DNA of 64,000 bases from JAFMJV01 sp034436555 (lineage in GTDB: Bacteria > Chloroflexota > Limnocylindria > Limnocylindrales > CSP1-4). The stretch is taken from assembly GCA_034436555.1 (NCBI GenBank), contig DAOTUU010000060.1, forward strand, positions 1-64,000, read 5' to 3'. Every line of letters begins with the position of its first letter. Within the stretch, counting starts at the first letter, position 1. This document shows, in pieces, positions 16,043-24,242 of the stretch. The notes beneath the pieces are model-generated. The model saw only the letters and a program-made list of their open reading frames with translations. It was not told where the DNA came from and did not search any database. The translations under genes and the position numbers were made by a program.

Positions 16043-16468
16043 TCAGGCGGGGCGCATCTCGGGCAGGATGGTGAACACCTGGCCGTGTGGCCCGCGGAGC
16101 GCCCGGAAATGCCGCTCGTCCAGGGTGAGCACCGCCCAGGTGGCGTGGCGCGCGGCCAGGACCACGATGGACGCGTCCGCCAGGCCGAGGCCGAGATCCC
16201 GATGCCGCTCGACGAGGTCCCGCGCCTGTTGGATGTCCGCGGCGGCCATGGGTTCGAGCAGGTAGGCGCCCCGGCTCACCTCCTCGAGCAGCGCGAGCTC
16301 GGCGTCGACGCCCACCCGCGTCGCGAGCAGGTGGTCCAGTTCCGCCAGCACGAACGGTGACAGCAGCAGCGGCCCCTGCGCGCCGGCCAGGGCGGCTCGA
16401 CACGCCTCGTGCGACCGCTGGCTGGCATCGATCGCGGCCAGCAGTCCGCTCGTGTCCAGCAGAATCAT
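16043..16468 (-). CDS. vapC: VapC-type PIN-domain toxin
   Basis: 141 aa. MILLDTSGLLAAIDASQRSH carries the first PIN Asp, LAELDHLLATRV the Glu, and LGLADASIVVLAARHATWAV the Asp pair, followed by TLDERHFRALRG. The ATG overlaps the antitoxin stop by ATGA, so expression is coupled. All catalytic acidic residues are present, so it should be an active ribonuclease when freed. It follows the usual antitoxin-toxin order on the minus strand. Confidence 0.9.
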   Translation of the reverse strand: MILLDTSGLLAAIDASQRSHEACRAALAGAQGPLLLSPFVLAELDHLLATRVGVDAELALLEEVSRGAYLLEPMAAADIQQARDLVERHRDLGLGLADASIVVLAARHATWAVLTLDERHFRALRGPHGQVFTILPEMRPA

Positions 16469-16695
16469 CGCTCGCCGAAGCCCGCCAGCCCCTCGTCGAC
16501 GCGCTCCGCCAGCGTCGGATCGCCGCTCTCGAACAGCGGCAGCCGAGGGCGCGGCGGCATCGCGGCGTCACCCGTCACGATGGCGATCCCCTCGCGGATC
16601 ACGGCGGCCTCGCTCACGCCGCGCGCCCGGGCCGTCTCCCGCAGCGCCCGCTGCAGCTCACGTGGCAGGTACACGGTCGTCTTCTCCATCGCCAT
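16465..16695 (-). CDS. Antitoxin, ribbon-helix-helix (CopG type)
   Basis: 76 aa. MEKTTVYLPRELQRALRETA and VSEAAVIREGI form the strand-helix-helix DNA-binding unit. The C-terminus ERVDEGLAGFGER is the toxin-binding tail common in this family. Two ATGs are possible (16695 and 16689); the upstream one follows a TATGGT box (16709-16704) after 8 nt and would be leaderless. Stop and toxin start overlap by 4 bp. Confidence 0.87.
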   Translation of the reverse strand: MAMEKTTVYLPRELQRALRETARARGVSEAAVIREGIAIVTGDAAMPPRPRLPLFESGDPTLAERVDEGLAGFGER

Positions 16696-16703
16696 ACGAG
16701 ACT

Positions 16704-16709
16704 ACCATA
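16704..16709 (-). promoter_or_regulatory. -10 box TATGGT of the vapBC pair
   Basis: Minus-strand TATGGT lies 8 nt before ATG 16695. The hexamer CGTATG occurs twice around it, a possible repressor half-site. No Shine-Dalgarno sequence is present. Confidence 0.4.
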
Positions 16710-16851
16710 CGTCCCGGCGGTCGCTGCGGGCGCGGGCGCCGCCGTGTCGTCCACGTCCGCGTCCGAGACCCGCCGCCGGACCGTCGGATCGCGCAGCCTG
16801 CGCCAGGCCGGTTGCGCGTGGTGCGCCCGCCGCCGCCCGCCCCCGCGGTTC

Positions 16852-17006
16852 GTCACGCAACGACCGGCGTGCTCCTGGGTGCGCCCGGGACGGTCTGCGG
16901 GGGCGTCGGCGCGACGGCGCCGAGCGTGGATTCACCCCCCCTCGGCCTGACATGGCGGCGCCGAGGGCGCCCAACAGCTGGGTGGTCGATCGCTGACGAC
17001 TCGCGG
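16852..17006 (+). repeat. ~155-bp inverted-repeat element, copy B (divergent)
   Basis: It starts CGTCACGCAACGACCGGCGT and ends GATCGCTGACGACTCGCGGC (16987-17006), with the internal CGCCGAGCGTGGATTC and GGGCGCCCAACAGCTG blocks. It is more divergent from A, C and D on the left side. It lies between the divergent vapBC pair and the four-gene DUF2791/SNF2 module. The rest of 16710-17114 holds no gene. Confidence 0.65.
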
Positions 17007-17114
17007 CCGCCGGCCACGCACTCGCGATCCCGAGGTCCAGCCGCTGGCGGCACCCCGTACCATCCACGCGAGGCGCGTCCTCCCGCGCGAGGATGGTCGG
17101 ACCCATCGGGATGC

Positions 17115-17918
17115 ATGGATGCCACGGAGGTCGTCAGCGGCGTGAGCACATTCGAGCAGGGCTTCGCGGAGGTCCAGCGGGCCGCGGACAGCACGGCCAA
17201 GACCGCCACCGGGCTGGCGTCCATCGCGAAGCAGCTGTCGAAGGCCGCACGCCAGGGCGACATCGGCGCCATCCGGCGGCTCACCGATCGCCTCGCCACC
17301 GCGTCCGAGGCGACCCGCCAGGAAGTGGCGAACGCGCGCACCTCGTGGCCCTTCGACCCGGATGCGGAGGAGCGCTACCTGCGCGACGACTACGAGGCGG
17401 AGCTCGTGTCCGCCGCCCAGGCCGGCGACCTGCGCATCGACCGCCGCGACGGCGCGCTCGTGTCGTTCCCCTCGATCGTCCGCATTCTGCCGCAGGGCCG
17501 CGCGCTCAAGGTGGACCGTCGGAAGCTCACCCTCCTGCGCCCGTCCGCCGTGGTGGAGCTGCTGCGCGCCAACCAGACCAAGAAGCCCGCCTTCCCGACC
17601 GAGCGATTCCTGGAGACCCTCCATCGGGCGTACCTGCTGGCCGTGGGGACTCGCGGTCCCGGCACGGTGGTGCCGCTCACGACCGTCTATGACGCGCTCA
17701 CCCTGATGCCCGGCTCGTCCGCCGACTACGGCACGAGCGACTTCGCGCGCGACCTGTACCTGCTGGACCGGAGCGGCGTGACCAGGACGCGCAGCGGGGC
17801 CCGTGTGTCCCTGCCGGCCAGCACCGGTACCAAGACCGGCAAGGGCGTGTACACGTTCGTGTCCCCGGACGGCCAGGTGCTGACCTACTACGGCCTCCGC
17901 TTCGACGCACCGGCATGA
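17115..17918 (+). CDS. Unknown protein, first gene of the DUF2791/SNF2 module
   Basis: 267 aa from ATG 17115. I do not recognise the family. Residues 1-75 are helical and probably coiled coil (QGFAEVQRAADSTAKTATGL, then LSKAARQGDIGAIRRLTDRL). Residues 80-180 look like an alpha/beta domain with VSFPSIVRILPQGRALKVD, and the C-terminal 80 residues (TTVYDALTLMPGSSADYG, FARDLYLLDRSGVTRTRSG, VYTFVSPDG) suggest a winged helix. The stop overlaps the next start by ATGA. Being the first gene of a four-gene overlapping operon with two ATPase-like proteins and a helicase, it is likely a DNA-binding or adaptor subunit. Confidence 0.7.
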   Translation: MDATEVVSGVSTFEQGFAEVQRAADSTAKTATGLASIAKQLSKAARQGDIGAIRRLTDRLATASEATRQEVANARTSWPFDPDAEERYLRDDYEAELVSAAQAGDLRIDRRDGALVSFPSIVRILPQGRALKVDRRKLTLLRPSAVVELLRANQTKKPAFPTERFLETLHRAYLLAVGTRGPGTVVPLTTVYDALTLMPGSSADYGTSDFARDLYLLDRSGVTRTRSGARVSLPASTGTKTGKGVYTFVSPDGQVLTYYGLRFDAPA

Positions 17919-18889
17919 CCGCCACGATCGCGCCCGACGACTGGGTGGCGGCACTCGGCCGCGAGTACCTCGACGAGTTCGTTCCTGCCGGGGGCGCCGC
18001 CCTCAAGGTCGGGGTGCGCATCGACAGCGGCCCGGCGCACGAGGTCGCCGACCGGATCGCGGCCGCCGCCGAGGATCGCGAGCTCCTGGTCGCCCGGGTG
18101 GACGCGGCCACCACCCGCCTGCACCTCGCCGACCAGTTCCTGTTCGCGGTCGCGGCCCAGATCGACTGGCTCGATACGGTGGACCGCGTGGTGGCGGGGT
18201 TCAGCGCGGACGCCGGGTTCCAGCCGGCGACCCCCGGCTCGGAGCCTCTCTTCCGGCGTCTGGCATCCGCCAACGACCTGCCACCCGAGATCGTCCAGAT
18301 GGAGCTGCGCCGCTCCATCGGCGCGAACGTGCTCAAGGACCGCCGCCTGTCCAAGGACTTCCGCGTGGCGATGACCCACCTGTGCCTGGCGCGCCTGAGC
18401 GGGGGCCCGGAGGAATCCGCGACCTTCGAGACGATCACCGACTGGCTCACCGGTCGCAACCGGGCCGTGAGCGCGGTCAAGCCCTATCAGATCCACGCCC
18501 GGATCAGCCGCACCAACGCGCGCTACGTGTTCGAATCGATGCTCCTCTGGATCGCCTCGGCTGGGCATCCGGGCCTGGTGGTGATCCTGGACATCGGCCG
18601 CCTCAGCGTCGCTCGCAACCCCCGGGACGGCTCCCAGTTCTACACCCGCGCCGGACTGCTCGATGCGTACGAGCTGCTGCGCCAGTTCATCGACAGCACC
18701 GATCGCCTGGAGTCGCTGCTCATCACCGTCCTCGCGGACGTGGGCTTCCTGGACGAGGATCCCACCGGACGGGGGTTCGGCGCCTACCAGGCGCTCAAGG
18801 CCAGGGTCGTGGACGAGGTGCGCGACCGGGTCCTGGTGAACCCGCTGTCGTCGCTGGTCCGGATCGCCGACCCGCAGGTGACGGCATGA
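17915..18889 (+). CDS. DUF2791-like protein lacking a visible Walker A
   Basis: 324 aa. The second half matches the core of DUF2791/BrxC-BrxD-type ATPases: ISRTNARYVFESMLLWIASA, then GHPGLVVILDIGRLSV near residue 222 (Walker B-like, but Asp followed by Ile rather than Glu), LLITVLADVGFLDED, and the closing GFGAYQALKARVVDEVRDRV and NPLSSLVRI blocks. The N-terminal half contains no GxxxxGK[ST], so ATP binding is doubtful. It is probably a degenerate partner of the next gene's product, forming a mixed complex. Overlaps of 4 bp on both sides show it is translated as part of the operon. Confidence 0.65.
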   Translation: MTATIAPDDWVAALGREYLDEFVPAGGAALKVGVRIDSGPAHEVADRIAAAAEDRELLVARVDAATTRLHLADQFLFAVAAQIDWLDTVDRVVAGFSADAGFQPATPGSEPLFRRLASANDLPPEIVQMELRRSIGANVLKDRRLSKDFRVAMTHLCLARLSGGPEESATFETITDWLTGRNRAVSAVKPYQIHARISRTNARYVFESMLLWIASAGHPGLVVILDIGRLSVARNPRDGSQFYTRAGLLDAYELLRQFIDSTDRLESLLITVLADVGFLDEDPTGRGFGAYQALKARVVDEVRDRVLVNPLSSLVRIADPQVTA

Positions 18890-20187
18890 CCGCCATGTCC
18901 GGCGACATCCCCATGGTGGCCGCACGCCGGGCCATCGAGGCGCTGCGCAACGGCGTCCCGAACGCCGACGCGGTGCGCGTCCTGGGCACCCATCAGCCCA
19001 TGGTGGAGGAGCGCTTCGACCAGGTCCTGGAACGCTCGTCGCACGGGACCGCTGGCGCCGAGTCGGTGCCCGGCCTGCTCGTGGCGGGCGGGTTCGGGTC
19101 GGGCAAGTCCCACGTGCTGGAGTTCCTGGAGCATCGCGCACGGTCACGCGGGTTCGTGACCAGCCAGGTGGTCATCAGCAAGGAGACGCCGCTATACGAT
19201 CCGGCCCGCGTGTTCCGGTCGGCCATCGAGTCGGCCGTGGTGCCGGAGCGGCACGGGGTCGCCATCCAGGAGATCGCGCTGTCCCTGCGGCAGGACACGC
19301 GCGCCTACGCCGACTTCTTCGTCTGGGCCAACGACCCTGCTTCCGAATTGGCGCCCATCTTCCCGGCCACGCTCCTGCTGCACGAGCGCCTGAACAACGA
19401 CCCGGAGCTGGTGGAGCAGATCCGCGCCTTCTGGGCCGGTGACCCGCTGCCCCTGGCCGTGGTCCGGCGGGCGCTCCGACAGGTGGGCGAGGGGTCGACG
19501 TTCGCGCTCCGGCAGGTCCCTGGCCGGGTGCTCTCCGCCCAGCGCATCCGATTCGTGGCGGGACTGATGCGGGCCGCCGGCCACACGGGCTGGATCATCC
19601 TGCTCGACGAGGTGGAGCTGGTCGGTCGATACAGCCTTCTCCAGCGCGGCCGGTCCTACGCCCAGCTGGCCCGCTGGCTGGGACGCGTGGAGGGCGCCGC
19701 GATTCCGGGGCTCGCGGTCGTGGCCGCCATCACCGATGACTTCGTGCTCAACGTCCTGGACGAGAAGCACGACCGCGACCATGTCGGTGCGCGGTTCCGC
19801 GATCGGGGCACCGACGAGGACCTGCTCATCGCGGCGCAGGCGGAGACGGCGATGCGCATCATCACCGATGACGCCCTCCGCCTGGACCCACCCACCGACC
19901 AGACGCTCCGCCTCACCTACGAGCGGATCCGCGGCGTGCACGCGGCAGCCTATGCCTGGGAGCCGCCGCCCATCGACGTGGGCGAGGTGTCGCTCAGCCG
20001 CCGGATGCGCTCGCATGTCCGGCGCTGGATCCACGAATGGGACCTCGCCCGGTTGTACCCGGGGGCCGCGATCGACACCCAGGAAGACGAGTTCATGCTG
20101 TCCTACGGGGAGGATGCGTCGATGGAGCTGGACGAGGCGCCGGCCGACGATTCCCTGCCTGGCGAGGCCGGGGTCGACCGCGCCTGA
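18886..20187 (+). CDS. DUF2791/BrxD-like ATP-binding protein
   Basis: 433 aa. The N-terminus ARRAIEALRNGVPNADAVRV followed by GTHQPMVEERFDQVLE is the standard DUF2791 opening. Walker A is GGFGSGKSHVLEFLEHRA near residue 67 and Walker B is GWIILLDEVELVGRYSL near 237; VVAAITDDF is the sensor strand. BrxD of BREX phage-defence systems belongs to this family. A tail of about 60 acidic residues ends the protein. Together with the preceding degenerate paralogue and the following SNF2 helicase it should form an ATP-driven DNA-handling complex. No BREX methylase (PglX) or PglZ is present in the window. Confidence 0.85.
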   Translation: MTAMSGDIPMVAARRAIEALRNGVPNADAVRVLGTHQPMVEERFDQVLERSSHGTAGAESVPGLLVAGGFGSGKSHVLEFLEHRARSRGFVTSQVVISKETPLYDPARVFRSAIESAVVPERHGVAIQEIALSLRQDTRAYADFFVWANDPASELAPIFPATLLLHERLNNDPELVEQIRAFWAGDPLPLAVVRRALRQVGEGSTFALRQVPGRVLSAQRIRFVAGLMRAAGHTGWIILLDEVELVGRYSLLQRGRSYAQLARWLGRVEGAAIPGLAVVAAITDDFVLNVLDEKHDRDHVGARFRDRGTDEDLLIAAQAETAMRIITDDALRLDPPTDQTLRLTYERIRGVHAAAYAWEPPPIDVGEVSLSRRMRSHVRRWIHEWDLARLYPGAAIDTQEDEFMLSYGEDASMELDEAPADDSLPGEAGVDRA

Positions 20188-20234
20188 CGAGGCCGACCAC
20201 GACCGCGCCTGACCGCCGGGCACCCGGACCGATC

Positions 20235-21590
20235 GTGGCGCCGCGCCTCCGGTGGGCCGCCCCGCTGCTGCCGTACCAGGTCCAGGGGGTGCAGGCCCTG
20301 CTGTCCCGACCGGGGCTCCTCCTCGCGGACGACATGGGCCTGGGCAAGACGATCCAGGCCATCGCGGCGCTGCGGTTGCTGGTCGCGCGCGGGGAGGTGC
20401 AGAGAAGCCTGGTGATCGCGCCCGCCGCCGTGCTCGTGCAGTGGCGCCGGGAGATGCTTCGATGGGCGCCGGAGCTGCGGGCGATCGTCATCCGTGGCGG
20501 CGCCGACGAGCGCGCGTGGCAGTGGCGGGCCGACGTCCACGTCACGCTCGTGGGCTACGAGAGCTTCCGTGCGGACGCGGGCGGCCCGGGGTCACCACCG
20601 CGACGCGTCGCCTGGGACCTGGTGATCCTGGACGAGGCGCAGCGCATCAAGAACCGCGAGATCCAGGTGGCGCAGGCGGCGAAGCTGTTGTCCCGGCGGC
20701 GCTCGTGGGCGCTCACGGGCACGCCGCTCGAGAACCAGGTCGATGACCTCGCGTCGATCATGGAGTTCGTGGACCACGTGGAGGGCCAGCCCGGCCCGCG
20801 CTGGGTCCCCGGCCCGGCCCTCCTGGAGCGGCAGCGCCAGGTCCAGCTGCGGCGCCGGAAGGGAGATGTCCTCCCGCAGCTGCCGCCGAAACAGGTGGTG
20901 GAGGTGGAGTTGGAGCTCTCCGGCGCCCAGGCGGTCGCGTATCGGCGCGCCGAGGTGGCCGGTCTGGTCCGACTGCGCGCGTTGGGGGAGGAGCTGCGCA
21001 TCAGGCACGTGCTGGAACTCATCGTCCGGCTCAAGCAGCTGTGCAACGTGGACCCGGTCAGCGGACGCTCCGCGAAGCTGTCCGACCTTGCCGATCGGAT
21101 CGACCGGCTCGCCGCGCAGGGCCATCGGGCGCTCGTGTTCTCCCAGTTCGCGGACGATCGATTTGGGGCCGCGATGATCGCCGCGCGACTCGCCGCCCAC
21201 GATCCGCTGCTGTACACCGGGTCGCTCGAGCAGGCGGCGCGGGCGCATCTCGTCCGGCGGTTCCAGGAGGAGGCGAGGCACCGCGTCCTGGTGCTGTCGC
21301 TGCGGGCCGGGGGGACCGGCCTCAACCTCCAGGCGGCGTCGTACGTGTTCCACCTCGACCGCTGGTGGAACCCGGCCATCGAGCGGCAGGCCGAGGATCG
21401 GGCCCACCGACTGGGCCAGTCGGCGCCGGTGACGGTCTACGCGTACACCTGCCTGGACACGATCGAGGAGCGGATCCGGGACATCCTGGCGCGCAAGCAG
21501 CGGCTGTTCGACGACGTGGTGGACGATGTCTCGATGGATCTGACCCGCCGCCTGGACGCCGCCGAGCTGCGGGGCCTGGTCGGGCTCTGA
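20235..21590 (+). CDS. SNF2-family DEAD/H helicase-like ATPase
   Basis: 451 aa from a GTG at 20235, 47 bp after the previous stop. Motifs: LLPYQVQGVQAL (Q region), LLADDMGLGKTIQAIAAL (Walker A, residue about 31), DLVILDEAQRIKN (DEAQ box, about 132), ALTGTPLENQVDDL (motif III), ALVFSQFADDR (motif IV), LSLRAGGTGLNLQAASYV (motif V) and RAHRLGQSAPVTVYAY (motif VI). It is compact, lacking the HELICc insertions and the SWIM domain of longer bacterial homologues. It is a double-stranded-DNA translocase rather than a strand-separating helicase. Its position as the last gene of the DUF2791 module suggests it is the motor of the complex. Confidence 0.93.
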   Translation: MAPRLRWAAPLLPYQVQGVQALLSRPGLLLADDMGLGKTIQAIAALRLLVARGEVQRSLVIAPAAVLVQWRREMLRWAPELRAIVIRGGADERAWQWRADVHVTLVGYESFRADAGGPGSPPRRVAWDLVILDEAQRIKNREIQVAQAAKLLSRRRSWALTGTPLENQVDDLASIMEFVDHVEGQPGPRWVPGPALLERQRQVQLRRRKGDVLPQLPPKQVVEVELELSGAQAVAYRRAEVAGLVRLRALGEELRIRHVLELIVRLKQLCNVDPVSGRSAKLSDLADRIDRLAAQGHRALVFSQFADDRFGAAMIAARLAAHDPLLYTGSLEQAARAHLVRRFQEEARHRVLVLSLRAGGTGLNLQAASYVFHLDRWWNPAIERQAEDRAHRLGQSAPVTVYAYTCLDTIEERIRDILARKQRLFDDVVDDVSMDLTRRLDAAELRGLVGL

Positions 21591-21607
21591 CGATCGCACG
21601 CACGTCC

Positions 21608-21627
21608 GGCCGCTTCGCTGCGCGGCC
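21608..21627 (+). terminator. Possible hairpin terminator after the SNF2 gene
   Basis: GGCCGC (21608-21613) pairs with GCGGCC (21622-21627) across an 8-nt loop, 18 bp after the stop. There is no T-run, so this is only a candidate. Confidence 0.3.
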
Positions 21628-21756
21628 ATGGCCGTGGGCGTGGGTGGCCGCCGCCGGCTGACCGGGAACGGGGTGGCTGGGCGCAAGGAGGACGTGCGTG
21701 CGGTCCCGGTTCGGCGCGCCAGGCCGGGTTCCCGCCCGATCCTCCCTCCTCCGATC

Positions 21757-21910
21757 CGTCAGTCAGCGACCACCGCGTTGGTGGGCGCGGTCGGTACGTC
21801 CGCGGGTTCCGGGAGCGTGGCACCGTGAGCGTGAGGTTCCGACGCGACGTGCCGCCGCGACGCACCGGGCGCGCCCAAGAGTCGTGACATCGCTGGCTGG
21901 TGACTCACCA
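21757..21910 (+). repeat. ~155-bp inverted-repeat element, copy C
   Basis: Starts GTCAGTCAGCGACCACCGCG, continues TTGGTGGGCGCGGTCGG, and ends GGGCGCGCCCAAGAGTCGTG then ACATCGCTGGCTGGTGACTC. The first 50 bp and the reverse complement of the last 50 bp align with few gaps, so the element can fold into one long imperfect hairpin. It lies between the SNF2 gene and the beta-propeller gene. The rest of 21591-22142 (552 bp) holds no gene. Confidence 0.75.
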
Positions 21911-22142
21911 GCCGCCCCCGCCCCACCTGGGGTCGGCGCGCGAGCGCGTCCAGTCGCGCCTCGAACGCAGGTTGCGGGCCCCGGGCGAGGGTTCCGCTCA
22001 TCCGGGTCCTCGAGTGGCGTGGCGACGGGGTGAGATCCAGGCATCGCACCCCGCACCCGCCAGGGGCTTGCAATCTGACCCGCACTGGAGTTGGATGTCC
22101 CACACCGATGGCTTCGTGCCATCCGCGCGGGAGGGTTTCGAG

Positions 22143-23735
22143 ATGGCGACCGTCCTGTTCCGATGTCGGCGACGCGTCGCGCTGACGCTGTCGATCGCGG
22201 GCGTGCTGGCCGTGAGCGGCGCCACGCCGGCTGCCGCCGCCGCATCGGGGGGCTGGTGGAACCTGGGACAGGGGGCGACCGCCGGCTCGGATCCCCTGAA
22301 CGGCCGCGTGTTCGCGATGACCCGCGCCGGATCGGACCTGTACCTGGGCGGCGACTTCACGAACGCGGGCGGCAAGCCCGCCGCGGACTACGTCGCCAGA
22401 TGGACCGGCAGCGCGTGGAAGCCGGTGGGCGCGGGGATCACGAACGGCCACGTCAACGCGGTCGCGGTGGACGGCGGCCGGGTGATCGTGGGCGGCGCGT
22501 TCAACGACGCGGGCGGCGACCTGGACGCGGACAACCTCGCGATGTGGAACGGCTCCGCGTGGCAGGCGCTCTCTGACGAGCCCATCGGCACCGTGTTCGC
22601 GCTCGCGATCATCGGGCGGACCCTGTACGTCGGGGGAGCGTTCGACAACGCCGATGCCATCCCGGAGGCGGACGGCATCGCCGCCTACGGCCTGGACTCG
22701 GGCGCGTGGTCGGCGATCACCGACGGCAACGAGGATGTCGGCGGGACGGTCCACGCGATGGTCCCGGACGGCTCCGGCGGCCTGTTCCTGGGTGGCACCT
22801 TCACGAACGTGGACGGCATCGAGGCGGCCGACCACGTCGTCCAGTGGACCGGCGGCACGAACTGGATGGCGCTTGGGGCTCCGGCGCAGATCACCGGCTT
22901 CGTGCGCGGTCTGGCGCGATCGGGCTCCGACCTGTACGTCGTGGGCGACTTCATCAACGCGGCCGGGCTGGACGCTGCCGACAAGGTCGCGCGCTGGGAC
23001 GGCTCCTGGCATGCCCTGGGCTCGTCCAGCTTCATGGGGGAGTCGAACCAGACGCTCTACGGCGTCGCGGCGGACGGAACCCGTGTCTTCATCGTGGGCA
23101 GCTTCGTCGATGGCGGCGGGAACGTCCGCGCCGACTCGGTGGCGGGGTTCGACGGGACCGCGTGGCGCAACGTGGGCACGAATGCGAACGGGTCGAACGG
23201 ACCGGCCGTGGCGCTGCGGACCGCGGCGGTCGTGGGCGCGCGGCTGTACGTGGGCGGCATCGACACGGCCATCGGGGGCGGCACGCAGCACGTCGGGGCG
23301 GCCTTCCACCGCCTGCGACAGCCGGACGGGCGGATCAAGACCACCGGCGCGTTCCTGGGCAACGACCGCTACAACCGGGACGCGGCCGGCCAGACGCGGT
23401 CGCTCAGTCGGAACCAGGGCGCCACGGCCACGTTCACGGTGGCCATCGCCAACGACGGCTGGGCGGTCGACTCCGTGAAGGTGCGGGCCACCGGGAGCGG
23501 CGGCGGGTTCACGGCGACCTACACGATGGGCGCGGTGAACGTCACGGGCCCCATCGTCGCGGGCACCCTCACCCTGGCCGACCTGCCGCGGGGCGCCTCG
23601 CGCACGATCGTGGTGAAGGTCAAGGTGGGCAACGGGGTGGCGAACGGCGCGAGCCGCGCCTTCCGGGTGACCGCCACATCGACCGGTCCAGGCGGCCCGA
23701 AGGACGTCGTCAAGGCGGTGGTCAAGGCCACGTGA
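22143..23735 (+). CDS. Secreted beta-propeller-type protein
   Basis: 530 aa from ATG 22143, with GGGAGGG 7 nt upstream. A signal peptide (RCRRRVALTLSIAGVLAVSG, AAAA cleavage) precedes about seven imperfect blade repeats of the type LYLGGDFTNAGG, VIVGGAFNDAGG, LYVGGAFDNAD, LFLGGTFTNVDG, LYVVGDFINAAG and VFIVGSFVDGGG, each about 50-60 residues with a conserved W-x-G-x-W strand. Residues about 410-530 are an immunoglobulin-like beta-sandwich tail (TATFTVAIANDGW, TLTLADLPRGA). It is exported and may be a surface or matrix protein; ligand unknown. It is flanked by copies C and D of the 155-bp element. Confidence 0.85.
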   Translation: MATVLFRCRRRVALTLSIAGVLAVSGATPAAAAASGGWWNLGQGATAGSDPLNGRVFAMTRAGSDLYLGGDFTNAGGKPAADYVARWTGSAWKPVGAGITNGHVNAVAVDGGRVIVGGAFNDAGGDLDADNLAMWNGSAWQALSDEPIGTVFALAIIGRTLYVGGAFDNADAIPEADGIAAYGLDSGAWSAITDGNEDVGGTVHAMVPDGSGGLFLGGTFTNVDGIEAADHVVQWTGGTNWMALGAPAQITGFVRGLARSGSDLYVVGDFINAAGLDAADKVARWDGSWHALGSSSFMGESNQTLYGVAADGTRVFIVGSFVDGGGNVRADSVAGFDGTAWRNVGTNANGSNGPAVALRTAAVVGARLYVGGIDTAIGGGTQHVGAAFHRLRQPDGRIKTTGAFLGNDRYNRDAAGQTRSLSRNQGATATFTVAIANDGWAVDSVKVRATGSGGGFTATYTMGAVNVTGPIVAGTLTLADLPRGASRTIVVKVKVGNGVANGASRAFRVTATSTGPGGPKDVVKAVVKAT

Positions 23736-23885
23736 GCGTTCGGGCGTGAAGACCTGGTGTCACGCGACGGCACGTCGTCGTCGGCGACGCGGCGCTCAGC
23801 CCTCGACTCGCCAATGGGTTGCTGCTTCGATCGCCCGCACCCCGCCCGCCGGCGATCCGCCCGCCCGCACCCCGCCCGCCCGCGA

Positions 23886-24045
23886 TCCGTCACCCAGCGA
23901 CTACCGCATTGATAGGCGCGGCGGGCGGGTCTTCACGGCCATGCACGGCGTCACCCCGAGCGTGAATCTCCGTGATGACCCGCCGCCGCGACGCGCCGAG
24001 CGTGCCCAAGAGCCGTGACATCGCTGGATGACGATTCACTGCGGC
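23886..24045 (+). repeat. ~155-bp inverted-repeat element, copy D
   Basis: Starts ATCCGTCACCCAGCGACTAC, then GCGCGGCGGGCGGGTCTTCA; the centre has CCCCGAGCGTGAATCTCCGT and CGCCGCCGCGACGCGCCGAG; the right end is CGTGCCCAAGAGCCGTGACA then TCGCTGGATGACGATTCACT. It is closest to copy A. It lies between the beta-propeller gene and the 628-aa gene on the opposite strand. A GC-only direct repeat precedes it at 23836-23885. Confidence 0.75.
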
Positions 24046-24130
24046 CACCGGAACCGTGAGCGGGACGCCTCATCGATCGTGGGTGAATCGTGACGTCTCC
24101 TCGTCGGCGTGCACGTCCGACCCATCCTCG

Positions 24131-24209
24131 CCCCAACTCGGCCCCCCGCCCCAACTCAGCCCCAACTCGGCCCCCCGCCCCAACTCAGCCCCAGCTCGGC
24201 CCCCCGCCG
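24131..24209. repeat. 29-bp tandem repeat, about 2.7 copies
   Basis: Each unit begins CCCCAACTCGGCCCCCCGCC and ends CCAACTCAG; copies at 24131-24159, 24160-24188 and a partial one to 24209. It lies just downstream of the stop of the minus-strand gene at 24243. C-rich on the plus strand; no function apparent. Confidence 0.8.
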
Positions 24210-24242
24210 CTGACACCGCCCAGACCCCCCCCGCCCCACCGA

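Noticed and set aside
17115..21590. A complete BREX system
   Set aside because: Only DUF2791-type and helicase genes are present; no PglX methylase, PglZ, BrxA, BrxB, BrxC or BrxL is encoded within the window.
15418..24045. Integron attC sites
   Set aside because: The copies contain GCCCAAC, which fits RYYYAAC, but in the order GTTGGGC-like ... GCCCAAC, the reverse of attC (RYYYAAC ... GTTRRRY); no integrase is seen.
10153..24242. Prophage or conjugative element
   Set aside because: No capsid, terminase, integrase, relaxase or type IV secretion gene is visible; only toxin-antitoxin, istB relic and the DUF2791 module.
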